Assembly (NCBI GenBank): GCA_015066925.1 | Contig: SVNL01000006.1 | Span: forward strand, 5,014-54,033 | Length of the DNA stretch: 49,020 nucleotides | Reading direction: 5' to 3' | Source: Ruminococcus sp. | GTDB taxonomy: Bacteria; Bacillota; Clostridia; Oscillospirales; Ruminococcaceae | Shown: in pieces, positions 18,193-27,654 of the stretch | How positions within the stretch are numbered: position 1 is the first letter of the stretch | How the letters are laid out: each line of letters starts with the position of its first letter | Translations under genes and position numbers: made by a program | The notes under the pieces: model-generated | Seen by the model: only the letters and a program-made list of their open reading frames with translations | The model's database searches: none | What the model was told of the DNA's origin: nothing

Positions 18193-19152
18193 ATGAAAAA
18201 GTTTATTATGAGTTTAGCAGTATCGGGAGTAATTATGGGTTCTTCATGTTTATCAGTGAATGCACAGGAGAATACATCTGCGGAAGTATATGTGACAATA
18301 CGTGACAGCGAGGGTAAACTTGTACTTGTACAAGAAAAAATTGCGGTAAGCGATACAGACGGAGACAATGTTCTGTCAATAAACGATGCATTATACGTTG
18401 CACACGAAAAGCATCATCCAAACGGTGCTTCAGGTTATGAAAGTCAGGAAACAGCATATGGAAAAAGTCTTACAAAGCTTTGGGGGAACGATAACGGCGG
18501 AAGCTATGGCTACTATCTTAATAATGCTTCTCCGCTTTCACTTTCAGATTCAATAAAAGATGGCGATTATATTGACGCATATTCATATACAGACCTTACA
18601 GCCTGGTCTGATACATATTGTTACTTTGAGGAAAGAAATTCAGAAAAAGATGAAAATGAAAAAATAACATTAAAGCTTATGGCGGCAACATATGATGATA
18701 ACTGGAATCCGATTACTGCTCCGATTTCAGATGCTGTAATTACAGTTGACGGTGAAAAAAGTGGGATTACCACAAATTCAGAAGGTGAAGCTGAGATAAC
18801 AATTAAAGAAAGCGGCAAGCATATAATAAGTGCTGTTTCTGATAATCAGATTCTTGTTGCGCCTTCATGTATAGCGATTATCGGCGGTGATGAAACTCCC
18901 GTTACTACAGTGCAAGCTACAACTGCCATTATTACTACTACAGCCGTTACAACAACAGAGGCTGATGCAACAACTGACGCTAATACAACTTCTGTAACAA
19001 CTGTTTCAACAACAGCTGCCGCTTCTTCATCTACATCATCGGAAAAATTACCTAATACAGGAGATAGCCGTATTTCATTTGCTGTAGCACTTGGAATAAC
19101 AGGATGTGTGTTTGCATTTGTTGCAAGGAAAAAGAAAAATAATGAAAACTAA
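18193..19152 (+). CDS. LPXTG-anchored surface protein, candidate cobalamin-capture protein
   Basis: Signal peptide, globular ectodomain (DNGGSYGYYLNNASPLSLSDSIKDGDYIDAYSYTD), Thr-rich linker, LPNTGD + TM + KKKNNEN tail. Confidence 0.75.
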   Translation: MKKFIMSLAVSGVIMGSSCLSVNAQENTSAEVYVTIRDSEGKLVLVQEKIAVSDTDGDNVLSINDALYVAHEKHHPNGASGYESQETAYGKSLTKLWGNDNGGSYGYYLNNASPLSLSDSIKDGDYIDAYSYTDLTAWSDTYCYFEERNSEKDENEKITLKLMAATYDDNWNPITAPISDAVITVDGEKSGITTNSEGEAEITIKESGKHIISAVSDNQILVAPSCIAIIGGDETPVTTVQATTAIITTTAVTTTEADATTDANTTSVTTVSTTAAASSSTSSEKLPNTGDSRISFAVALGITGCVFAFVARKKKNNEN

Positions 19153-20914
19153 AATTTTTTGTATAATAATATGCATTTTATCCTTAATATGCAATATTAC
19201 TCCGTTATCAATATGTGCCGACTCTGAAACGGATGAGCTTATAAATGATATTTTAAGCTTTAAAATGAATGAAGCAGGAGTCGATTCTGTTCAGAGCCTT
19301 ATAGACGGAAAATTCACATCAGATGCAGGAGTAAATTCAGAGTGGTATATATTTGCACTTAGCAGGGATAAGGCGGAATATAACTATTCAGCTTATGAAA
19401 ATGCATTGATTAGTTATGTGAATGAAAAAAATATTTCGTCTGCTTCAACCAGATTAAAATATGCTCTTGTTCTGGCTTCGATAGGAAGTGAAAACGAATA
19501 CATATCATCTGTAATGGATAATTCAATCGGTAAGCAGGGGATAATGAGCTATATTTTCGGACTTCATCTTCTCAATAATGGATATAGCAGTAACGTTACA
19601 GATTTAAATGAAGTGAAAAGCAAGATTATTTCAATGCAGCTTTCTGACGGAGGTTGGGCGATAACGGGAAATAAAGGTGATGTTGATGTAACGGCAATGG
19701 CTGTACAATCGCTAACAACATATTATCCGCATGAAAGTGATGTAAAAGCTTCGATAGATAAAGCAATCCAATTTTTATCTGAAAATCAGCTTGCAGACGG
19801 TACTTTTTCAAGCTATGGGAAGGCTAATCTTGAAAGTACGGCACAGGTGCTTACTGCATTGTCGGGGCTGGGAATAAATTGTAAAGATGACGAGAGATTT
19901 ATAAAAGAAAATAACATAATAGATGCAATGAAGCTTTTCAGACTTTCAGACGGAAGCTTTTCGCATATAATTAATTCAGAATCAAATGATTCGGCTACTG
20001 TGGAAGCACTTTATTCATTTGTAGCGTATTCCGGAATGTTAAATGGAGAGAGTCCGCTTTACATATTTAATAAGCCGGATATACATAATTTTGAAATTCC
20101 AATACAGACCGAAACACAGCCTGTAGTACAGCAGGAAACGACATCAACTACAGCTTTAATTACTGCTACAAGTTCAGAATTGCAGAGTACATTTGTTACA
20201 CAAGCAACAGAAACAACTACTATATTAACAACTAAAATTCGAACAGTATTAGAAGAAACAACATATACCGATATATCAACTGACACTTCAACATTTACAA
20301 CTGAAAAAGTCGTAACAAAGATTTCAACCTCCGATAGCAGTAAAAAAGTAGGCTATAAGCCATTTGCATGTGTGATTCTTGTTTCAGTCGGAGCAATAAC
20401 GTGTATTGTCCTTTTCGCAGTAAAAAAACGTAGTTATAAAAATTATATTGCAGTTTTGATTGCAGTAACAGCAGGAATAATATTTATATGCGTTACAGAT
20501 TTTAAATCGGGCAAGGAATATTACGGCAAAGAAACCGTAAAGGAAAATGCCGTCGGAAAAGTTACATTTTCAATAAGCTGTAAAATACTTGCAGATAAAG
20601 AAAAAAATGAATTCATACCTGAGGACTGCATTATCCTCGATACATCGGAATTTGAAATCGAAAATGGGGATACGGTGTGTGACATATTAACCGAAGCCTG
20701 CCGCAAGAACAGTATACAGCTTGAGAAAAGCGGAGGATATGTTACGGGAATAAATTATTTATATGAGTTTGATTACGGCGACCTTTCAGGGTGGATTTAT
20801 TCTGTAAACGGAGAAAAATCGTCATTAGGCTCAGATGAATATATTCTTTCCGACGGCGATGAAATCGAATGGGAATATACCTGTGAAATGGGTAATGATA
20901 TAGGAGATAATTAA
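19142..20914 (+). CDS. Membrane-tethered intrinsic factor/transcobalamin-like protein: alpha/alpha-toroid + Thr-rich linker + two TM + DUF4430-type beta domain
   Basis: Toroid repeats MQLSDGGWAITGNKGDVDVTAMAVQSL and LADGTFSSYGKANLESTAQVLTALSGLGI; C-terminal NGDTVCDILTEACRKNSIQL...GYVTGINYLYEFDYGDLSGWIYSVNG...YILSDGDEIEWEYT. Confidence 0.8.
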   Translation: MKTKIFCIIICILSLICNITPLSICADSETDELINDILSFKMNEAGVDSVQSLIDGKFTSDAGVNSEWYIFALSRDKAEYNYSAYENALISYVNEKNISSASTRLKYALVLASIGSENEYISSVMDNSIGKQGIMSYIFGLHLLNNGYSSNVTDLNEVKSKIISMQLSDGGWAITGNKGDVDVTAMAVQSLTTYYPHESDVKASIDKAIQFLSENQLADGTFSSYGKANLESTAQVLTALSGLGINCKDDERFIKENNIIDAMKLFRLSDGSFSHIINSESNDSATVEALYSFVAYSGMLNGESPLYIFNKPDIHNFEIPIQTETQPVVQQETTSTTALITATSSELQSTFVTQATETTTILTTKIRTVLEETTYTDISTDTSTFTTEKVVTKISTSDSSKKVGYKPFACVILVSVGAITCIVLFAVKKRSYKNYIAVLIAVTAGIIFICVTDFKSGKEYYGKETVKENAVGKVTFSISCKILADKEKNEFIPEDCIILDTSEFEIENGDTVCDILTEACRKNSIQLEKSGGYVTGINYLYEFDYGDLSGWIYSVNGEKSSLGSDEYILSDGDEIEWEYTCEMGNDIGDN

Positions 20915-21790
20915 ATGACTTCTTTTCAAAGTTTTAATCCTGTCGTAACAGCAATATATTTTCTGTTTGTTACAGCGATTGCAATGTTTTCGTCAAATCC
21001 GATTTTTGTAATCATTTCACTTATTGGTGCGGTGATTGCGTATCAGCTTCAGGTGAGTGAAAAAAAGAAAAGAACACAGCTTTATTTCTGGGTTTTATTT
21101 ATTATTCTTTCTTTGATTAATCCGCTTGTTTCACATAATGGGATAACGGTATTATTTGTTATGAATGATAATCCTGTTACGCTTGAGGCTTTGATTTATG
21201 GAATATCAGCTTCTGCGGCAATTATTGCAGTTTTATACTGGTTTGGAATTTTTTCGGAAATTATGACAAGTGACAGACTTTTGTATGTTCTTGGAGGATT
21301 ATCTCCGAAGTTGTCATTGATTATTTCAATGGCACTAAGATATGTACCTCTATTTTCGAAGCAGGCTGAGAAAATCAATCATTCTCAAAAGGCACTGGGA
21401 TTATACAAAGAAGACAATATAATTGACGCTTTGAAAGGGAAAATACGTGTGTTTTCAGTTATGGTAACATGGACTCTTGAAAATGGAATTATAACTGCTG
21501 ACAGTATGTCCGCAAGGGGCTATGGAATAGGAAAGAGAACCTGTTATTCAGATTATAAATTCAGGAAATGTGATTTTATTCTGCTGATATTTTGTTGTCT
21601 TATGTTTGCGGTTTCGCTTTGGACAATTATATCGGGTGATACAGAATTTGTTTTTTATCCATATATAAAATCTCAAATTTCCATTAAAGCCTGTGCAGGC
21701 TATATTTCATATGCAGTACTTGTAATGCTGCCGATAATTATTGAAGCGGAGGAAAAGCTGAAGTGGAAATATTTAATATCGAAAATTTAA
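20915..21790 (+). CDS. ECF transporter T component
   Basis: Multi-TM protein with LRYVPLFSKQAEKINHSQKALGL and MSARGYGIGKRT (EcfT ARG-type motif). Confidence 0.85.
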   Translation: MTSFQSFNPVVTAIYFLFVTAIAMFSSNPIFVIISLIGAVIAYQLQVSEKKKRTQLYFWVLFIILSLINPLVSHNGITVLFVMNDNPVTLEALIYGISASAAIIAVLYWFGIFSEIMTSDRLLYVLGGLSPKLSLIISMALRYVPLFSKQAEKINHSQKALGLYKEDNIIDALKGKIRVFSVMVTWTLENGIITADSMSARGYGIGKRTCYSDYKFRKCDFILLIFCCLMFAVSLWTIISGDTEFVFYPYIKSQISIKACAGYISYAVLVMLPIIIEAEEKLKWKYLISKI

Positions 21791-23412
21791 GCTTTAAATA
21801 TTCAGGATGTGACGAGAAGGCTATAGAAGATGTATCTTTAAGCATAAAAAAAGACGAATTTATCGTTCTTTGCGGAGCAACCGGAAGCGGAAAGTCAACG
21901 CTTTTAAAAATGCTTAAACGTGAGCTTACTCCTCTTGGTGAACTTACAGGGGATGTGTATTTTAAAAATAAGAAGCTAAACGAGCTTACAGCAAAAGAAT
22001 CAGTAAGCTCAATAGGCTTTGTAATGCAGCGTCCCGAACATCAGATAGTTACAGATAAGGTATGGCACGAGCTTGCATTCGGACTTGAAAATCTGAATGT
22101 TCCAAAAAGTAAAATTGCCGCAAGGATAGCTGAAACATCATGCTTTTTCGGCATTGAAAACTGGTACGAACGCGATGTATCTGAGCTTTCGGGCGGACAG
22201 AAACAGCTTCTTAATCTTGCGGCAGTAATGGTAATGCAGCCTGAGGTTTTAATTCTTGATGAACCTCTTTCACAGCTTGATCCGATAGCGGCGTCTGAGT
22301 TTGTAGCTATGCTGAAAAAAATCAACACAGAGCTTTCAACCACAATTATTATAGCCGAACATTCACTTGAAGAAATTATTCCATTATGCGACAAGCTTGT
22401 GGTAATGGAAAAAGGCAGTGTTTTATTTCAGGGAAGTGCAGGAGAAGTTATTTCAAAGCTTAAAAATAATAGTGAAATAATGTGTGCTATGCCTCTTGCG
22501 GCACAGCTTTTCAATTCTCTTAATCTTAGCGGCGAATGTCCGCTTACCGTAAAAAAAGGCAGAAAAATGATTGAAAACAATTTTGAAAATAAAATCAGAT
22601 TACTGCCGAATGAAGATTATCATCACAGCAAAAATAAAGCACTTGAATTCAAAGATGTGTTTTTCAGATACGAGCGAAACGGTAGTGATATATTAAAGCT
22701 TGATTTCAGTATATATGAAAACGAGATTTTCTTTATACTTGGAGGAAACGGTTCAGGTAAAACGACCACACTTTCTGTTGCGGCGGGTATTTATAAGCCT
22801 TACAGCGGTAAAATAAAAGTTTTTGGAAAAAAGATAAATGATTATAAAAACCAATCGCTTTATCGTAATTGCCTTGCATTGCTTCCACAGGATGTACAGA
22901 CAATGTTTTTGAAGAATACGGTAAAAGAGGAGCTTGAAGAATTTGGGAAAGAGATTGATTTTCCGTTTGATTTTACTCCGCTTTACGATAAGCATCCCTA
23001 CGACCTTTCAGGTGGACAGCAACAGCTTCTCGGACTTGCCAAGGTTCTTGCTCTGAAACCAAAATTACTGCTGCTTGATGAGCCTACAAAAGGTCTTGAC
23101 GCTTATACAAAGAAAGCTTTTTCGGAAATTCTTAAAAAGCTGAAAGAAAACGGAATAACTATTGTTGCAGTTACTCACGATATAGAATTTGCGGCAGTAT
23201 GTGCAGACAGATGCGCACTTTTTTTCAAGGGAAATATTGTATCTCAAGCTCCGCCTACAGAAATTTTTTCTGAAAATCATTTTTATACAACAGCCGCAAG
23301 CCGTATGACAAGAGGTTTTTTTGATAATGCGGTTACAATGGAACAAACCTTGCAGCTTTGTGCAATTAATGCCGGAAAAGGCGGTGAAACATATGATGGT
23401 AATCAAGAATAA
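21763..23412 (+). CDS. ECF transporter ATPase, two fused ABC domains
   Basis: GTG start with ggagg upstream; Walker A GATGSGKSTLLK and GGNGSGKTTTLS; signatures LSGGQKQLL and LSGGQQQLL; Walker B LILDEPLS and LLLDEPTK. Confidence 0.93.
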   Translation: MEIFNIENLSFKYSGCDEKAIEDVSLSIKKDEFIVLCGATGSGKSTLLKMLKRELTPLGELTGDVYFKNKKLNELTAKESVSSIGFVMQRPEHQIVTDKVWHELAFGLENLNVPKSKIAARIAETSCFFGIENWYERDVSELSGGQKQLLNLAAVMVMQPEVLILDEPLSQLDPIAASEFVAMLKKINTELSTTIIIAEHSLEEIIPLCDKLVVMEKGSVLFQGSAGEVISKLKNNSEIMCAMPLAAQLFNSLNLSGECPLTVKKGRKMIENNFENKIRLLPNEDYHHSKNKALEFKDVFFRYERNGSDILKLDFSIYENEIFFILGGNGSGKTTTLSVAAGIYKPYSGKIKVFGKKINDYKNQSLYRNCLALLPQDVQTMFLKNTVKEELEEFGKEIDFPFDFTPLYDKHPYDLSGGQQQLLGLAKVLALKPKLLLLDEPTKGLDAYTKKAFSEILKKLKENGITIVAVTHDIEFAAVCADRCALFFKGNIVSQAPPTEIFSENHFYTTAASRMTRGFFDNAVTMEQTLQLCAINAGKGGETYDGNQE

Positions 23413-24076
23413 TCGTATGCGATGTTTTTTAAGGCTGGTAATTATTCCGCTTATTATAATAATGGTTTTTTTGACGGGTAAAAATACATTCGGGCAGCAT
23501 TATTATCTGTTGATTTCATTTGTGGCGGCGTTTTTTTCTCTTTTATTTTTTATATGCGGATTTGAACAGAAGAAAACGGGCACACGAAGAATGGTTATTA
23601 TAGCAGTAATGACGTCGCTTTGTATTGTTGGGAGATTTATTCCGCTTTTTAAGCCCATTACTGCAATTACTGTAATAACTGCGGTATATCTTGGGGCAGA
23701 ATCAGGATTTCTTGTAGGTTCATTATCAGCCTTGCTTTCAAATTTTTATTTCGGACAAGGTCCATGGACACCTTTTCAGATGCTTGCATTTGGAATAATC
23801 GGACTTATAGCAGGTATTTTTTCGAAACAGCTCAAAAACAAATATCTACTGCTTATATATGGTGTCGCGGCAGGAATTGCGTATTCGCTTATTATGGATA
23901 TATGGACTGTTTTATGGTATAATCGAGGATTTGACTTGATTCTGTATAAAGCGGCTGTTTTGACGGCAGTTCCGCATATAATATCATATTCTTTATCAAA
24001 TTTTCTGTTTTTATGGTTCGTTGCCAAGCCCTTTGGAGATAAGCTTGAAAGAGTAAAAATAAAATATGGTGTCTGA
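23393..24076 (+). CDS. ECF transporter S component, CbrT-like (cobalamin)
   Basis: FKPITAITVITAVYLGAESGFLVGSLSALLSNFYFGQGPWTPFQMLAFGIIGLIAGIF; start trimmed to the ATG overlapping the EcfA end. Confidence 0.8.
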   Translation: MMVIKNNRMRCFLRLVIIPLIIIMVFLTGKNTFGQHYYLLISFVAAFFSLLFFICGFEQKKTGTRRMVIIAVMTSLCIVGRFIPLFKPITAITVITAVYLGAESGFLVGSLSALLSNFYFGQGPWTPFQMLAFGIIGLIAGIFSKQLKNKYLLLIYGVAAGIAYSLIMDIWTVLWYNRGFDLILYKAAVLTAVPHIISYSLSNFLFLWFVAKPFGDKLERVKIKYGV

Positions 24077-24088
24077 TATTTAATGTAA

Positions 24089-24119
24089 AAGGCTGTCGGT
24101 ATTATTTACCGACAGCCTT
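24089..24119. terminator. Bidirectional terminator
   Basis: AAGGCTGTCGGT / ACCGACAGCCTT, 12-bp perfect arms between convergent genes. Confidence 0.8.
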
Positions 24120-24128
24120 AATAAATAT

Positions 24129-24881
24129 TTATTCATCATAATATACAACAGCAATTACCGAAATATTATCCGAACCACCGTTTGCAAGAGCCTTTTCAAC
24201 GAGCATTTCAAGTCTTTTGGGTAAGCTTTTTGGCATATCGAGGATTTCCTCCATATCTGAAGCTGTAACATAATCCGAAAGACCATCTGTGCATAAAATC
24301 AGAACATCACCATATTGCATACCATCAGCCAGAAGCTCAACCTTAATATCAGGTTTTGAGGAAATATTTCCAAGAACAGGGAATATAATATTTCTATGAA
24401 CGTGAGTTTTCTTTTCCTGTTGAGTAATTGTACCCTCTTCATAAAGAAGCTGAACCAGTGACTGGTCACGTGAAATCTGTCTGATATGATTGCCTCTGAA
24501 ACGGTAAAGACGTGAATCGCCTATATTAATTATATTAATTTTGTTATCCTCGTCTATAGCAATTCCGCAAAGAGTAGCCTGCATATTAAGAGTATCTGAA
24601 TTTTCACTTCCATGTTTAGCCATCTGGTTATGAATATCAGTAAGCTTATTTTTCAGACGAGTTTTTTTGTTGTATTTAATTGAACTCAGCAGATTAAGGC
24701 ACATGCTTGAAGCAACTTCACCTGACAGTTCGCCTGATACACCGTCTGAAACCGCACATATAAACGGAGGATTGATTTTATATTCGATAGCTCCGCTGGT
24801 AATTACATTTTTTCCAATCATAAGGGCGTCTTCGTTATGTGACATAACACCCTTTTCTGTTATTCCGCAACAATAATACAT
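24129..24881 (-). CDS. PP2C-family Ser/Thr phosphatase
   Basis: GVMSHNEDALMIG, ICAVSDGVSG, INIGDSRLYRFR, LCTDGLSDYV, GGSDNISVIAV. Confidence 0.92.
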   Translation of the reverse strand: MYYCCGITEKGVMSHNEDALMIGKNVITSGAIEYKINPPFICAVSDGVSGELSGEVASSMCLNLLSSIKYNKKTRLKNKLTDIHNQMAKHGSENSDTLNMQATLCGIAIDEDNKINIINIGDSRLYRFRGNHIRQISRDQSLVQLLYEEGTITQQEKKTHVHRNIIFPVLGNISSKPDIKVELLADGMQYGDVLILCTDGLSDYVTASDMEEILDMPKSLPKRLEMLVEKALANGGSDNISVIAVVYYDE

Positions 24882-24909
24882 TTTACATCTCCAAAATTAA
24901 ATATCTCTT

Positions 24910-25680
24910 TTATCTATTTATTTCGAAAAGCTTCAATCCATTCTGACAGGTTATATCAAGTATTTCCTGAGGAGTTTTTTGTTTGATTTCAGAAGCTTTT
25001 TCTGCCATATAGCAAATCATAGAGCTGTCACAGCGTTTGCCTCTGAACGGAACAGGTGCCATATACGGACAATCTGTTTCGAGAACGAGTTTGTCGTCAG
25101 GAACAACTGAAAGAGCTTCAATGGCTTTTCTTGCATTTTTAAATGTAATAACACCTGTAAATCCTATATACATACCGAGCTTTATAACTTCCTTAGCTGT
25201 TTCGGCAGAGCCGCTGAAGCAGTGGAGTACACCTTTTGGACGATATTCTTTAAGAAGCTTTAATGTGTCCTCAGTAGCGTCACGGCTATGAACAATAACA
25301 GGAAGATTAAGCTTTTTAGCAAGCTTTAACTGCTCAGCAAATATTTCTATCTGTTTTTCCTTGTTAAAGCCTTCGTAATGATAATCAAGACCGATTTCAC
25401 CAATAGCTTTCATTTTGGGATTTGATGAAATAATTTTCTCCAGTTTTTCTATATAATCGGCAGGAGTATCATCAACACTTTCAGGGTGAACACCTGCTGA
25501 GGCGTAGATGTAGTCATATTTACTGCAAAGCTCACTATTCTTCATTGAGTCTTCAATTGAAGAAGCGGCAAGCATAACATATTTAACTCCCTTTGACTGC
25601 AATTGCTCAAGAAGGATATCTCTGTCTTCGTCAAAAGCAGAATCGGTATAATGTGAATGAGTATCAAAGATATTTTCCAT
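24910..25680 (-). CDS. tatD: TatD family metal-dependent hydrolase
   Basis: IFDTHSHYTDSAFDEDR, AIGEIGLDYHYEG, PVIVHSRDATEDT, GVLHCFSGSAE, VLETDCPYMAP; start trimmed to MENIFDTHSH. Confidence 0.93.
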   Translation of the reverse strand: MENIFDTHSHYTDSAFDEDRDILLEQLQSKGVKYVMLAASSIEDSMKNSELCSKYDYIYASAGVHPESVDDTPADYIEKLEKIISSNPKMKAIGEIGLDYHYEGFNKEKQIEIFAEQLKLAKKLNLPVIVHSRDATEDTLKLLKEYRPKGVLHCFSGSAETAKEVIKLGMYIGFTGVITFKNARKAIEALSVVPDDKLVLETDCPYMAPVPFRGKRCDSSMICYMAEKASEIKQKTPQEILDITCQNGLKLFEINR

Positions 25681-25699
25681 TAAACAAGACCTCATATAA

Positions 25700-26587
25700 T
25701 TATTTTTTTTCTGATTTTGATTTATCTGTGAAATATTCATTTATAATTTCATCTGAATAAAACTCGTCAATCACGTAGTAATTTTTATCAGCAGTACCCT
25801 TTATGGTAGAAAAATGTGAAATTGCAGTACCATAAGTAAGCATAAAGTCAATAGGATAAGCAAGTTTTTTATAGTCACCTGCGGTAATATTTGTATTTGT
25901 CATATTAACAATTGTATTGAAATTTCTCTCGAAGCCTTTTGCGAGATTAGGTCCATCAGACTGGTTAATCATGGCAGACATAACAGAGCCTGCAATAGAA
26001 GCACGTTCGAATTCACCACCGCTGAACATTGGATAGGTAAGGAATTTTATAGTTTGTTTTCCGTTCAGATACTGTTCTTTATTAGTTTCCTGCAAGCCGG
26101 GAATATCAACGGTAACGCCGTAAGAAACTCCACCCATAATATCGCTTAATTTTAAGAATGCGTCCTCATTGAAAATCATATATCTGTCGATTTCTATACC
26201 TGAAATCTGTTCGATAAACTTTTCGGCAGAAGCGATACCCATATTATCGTAGACATTTTTGAGATTTTCCTGTTTTCCGTCGATAAGAGTGATGGTATTT
26301 GTTGGAATACCTGTAAGGAGGAGCTTTTTTTCCTTAGGAACAGAACGCATAACAACAAAAGTTGATGAACACTGTTCTTCGGGTATATCAAGCACAAAAA
26401 GTATTGTATGGCTATCTTCGTAGGTAGCCGAATTATAATCTGTAGCGTACATATCATCAATTTCTTTTTCTTTGTTCATATCAAGAGACTTATAAATGTA
26501 AACTACAAAACCTCCGATCAGAAGAAGTGCGATCAGGAATGTGAGTAAAAATGGAATAGCGATACTTCCTTTTTTTCTGTTTGCCAT
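25700..26587 (-). CDS. Degenerate LytR-CpsA-Psr (LCP)-like membrane-anchored protein
   Basis: N-terminal TM; LCP-like layout (FVVMRSVPKEKKLLLTGIPTNT, IDRYMIFNEDAFLKLSDIMGGVSYGV, YLNGKQTIKFLTY...GGEFERA). Confidence 0.7.
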   Translation of the reverse strand: MANRKKGSIAIPFLLTFLIALLLIGGFVVYIYKSLDMNKEKEIDDMYATDYNSATYEDSHTILFVLDIPEEQCSSTFVVMRSVPKEKKLLLTGIPTNTITLIDGKQENLKNVYDNMGIASAEKFIEQISGIEIDRYMIFNEDAFLKLSDIMGGVSYGVTVDIPGLQETNKEQYLNGKQTIKFLTYPMFSGGEFERASIAGSVMSAMINQSDGPNLAKGFERNFNTIVNMTNTNITAGDYKKLAYPIDFMLTYGTAISHFSTIKGTADKNYYVIDEFYSDEIINEYFTDKSKSEKK

Positions 26588-26805
26588 ACTTATCTCCTTT
26601 TTATTATTTAAATATTTTATTGCCGTTTTATATTTATTCTGCCTTATATAGGATTAGAAATGAAAATTATTAAAATAAGCTTATAAAAGGCTGATTTTAT
26701 AACGATTTTGAGTAAAAACAGAGACGAATTAAACTAACTGTATTTTTTTGTCGCAAAAAAATAAGAATAAAAGTAAAAAATCAGTAATAATAATTTTTTA
26801 AAATA

Positions 26806-26907
26806 TTATAGTTTAAAACTTTGCGGCTGTGGTGCAAGAATTAACAACGTTTTCAACTTTTCAACAACGGGTTGATGTTTAAACTATAAATTCAACAGAC
26901 TGTTGAA
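26806..26907. repeat. Cluster of nested inverted repeats in the intergenic region upstream of the LCP-like gene
   Basis: ttatagtttaaa (26806-26817) / tttaaactataa (26878-26889); ttcaacag-a-ctgttgaa (26891-26907); several extra CAAC/GTTG motifs between. Confidence 0.6.
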
Positions 26908-26973
26908 AAACGAGTTGAAATAATACTTGCAAAAATTTTCAAGTATGATATAATATAAATTAGTGCTGGGAAA

Positions 26974-27654
26974 TTAAATGTGTTTTACAATTTCTATCAT
27001 TTCGGCAGGTTCGAAATTTCCCTGTTCCATAAGGGAGTAAACCTCTTTAAGCCCGAAACAGCACAATTTCAGTTTGTTTTTTTTTGCATAATTGAGCGTT
27101 TGAAGAGTGCCTGACCACTTGATGTTCTCATTCATAAATGCAATAAGTGCAGACGAATTATCAACCATAAAATAATTTCTGTCGCGATATAGCGTTTTTG
27201 ATTGATTGATACCTTGTGGCAATGTGCTGTAAGTTATATCAGGATTTGGATTTATTAAAACAACAGCATCGGCATAAAACTCGGCGTGTTTTAAGGCTTC
27301 GGAATATTTTTTTCCGAAACGGTCTGCGTGATGAAGATAAGGGATAGCTCCTATCAAAGATATATCGGCACCTTCATTTTTTCTTTTGATAATATGAGAA
27401 GCTGCCCATAAATCAACACCTTCTGCAAAGCCGCTTATAAAGCTAGTATAACCGCTGTTTATTGCGATATCAATATATCGTGCCAGCAAGAGCTTCAAAG
27501 CGAAAAATGTAATATCCCTGTTTTGATAGAGATTATTATATGGATGTATGCTTTTTTCACGATGACCTGCAAAGCAGACAGCAGAAGACCTGTCGATATG
27601 TAATTGTTCGGGAAGCAGAAGTTCTCTGCCGCCGGTAAGGGATTTAATCATCAC
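26974..27654 (-). CDS. SLOG/DUF1273 (YpsA-like) family protein
   Basis: VCFAGHREKSI, FISGFAEGVDLWAA, ADAVVLINPNP, MVDNSSALIAFM. Confidence 0.7.
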   Translation of the reverse strand: MMIKSLTGGRELLLPEQLHIDRSSAVCFAGHREKSIHPYNNLYQNRDITFFALKLLLARYIDIAINSGYTSFISGFAEGVDLWAASHIIKRKNEGADISLIGAIPYLHHADRFGKKYSEALKHAEFYADAVVLINPNPDITYSTLPQGINQSKTLYRDRNYFMVDNSSALIAFMNENIKWSGTLQTLNYAKKNKLKLCCFGLKEVYSLMEQGNFEPAEMIEIVKHI

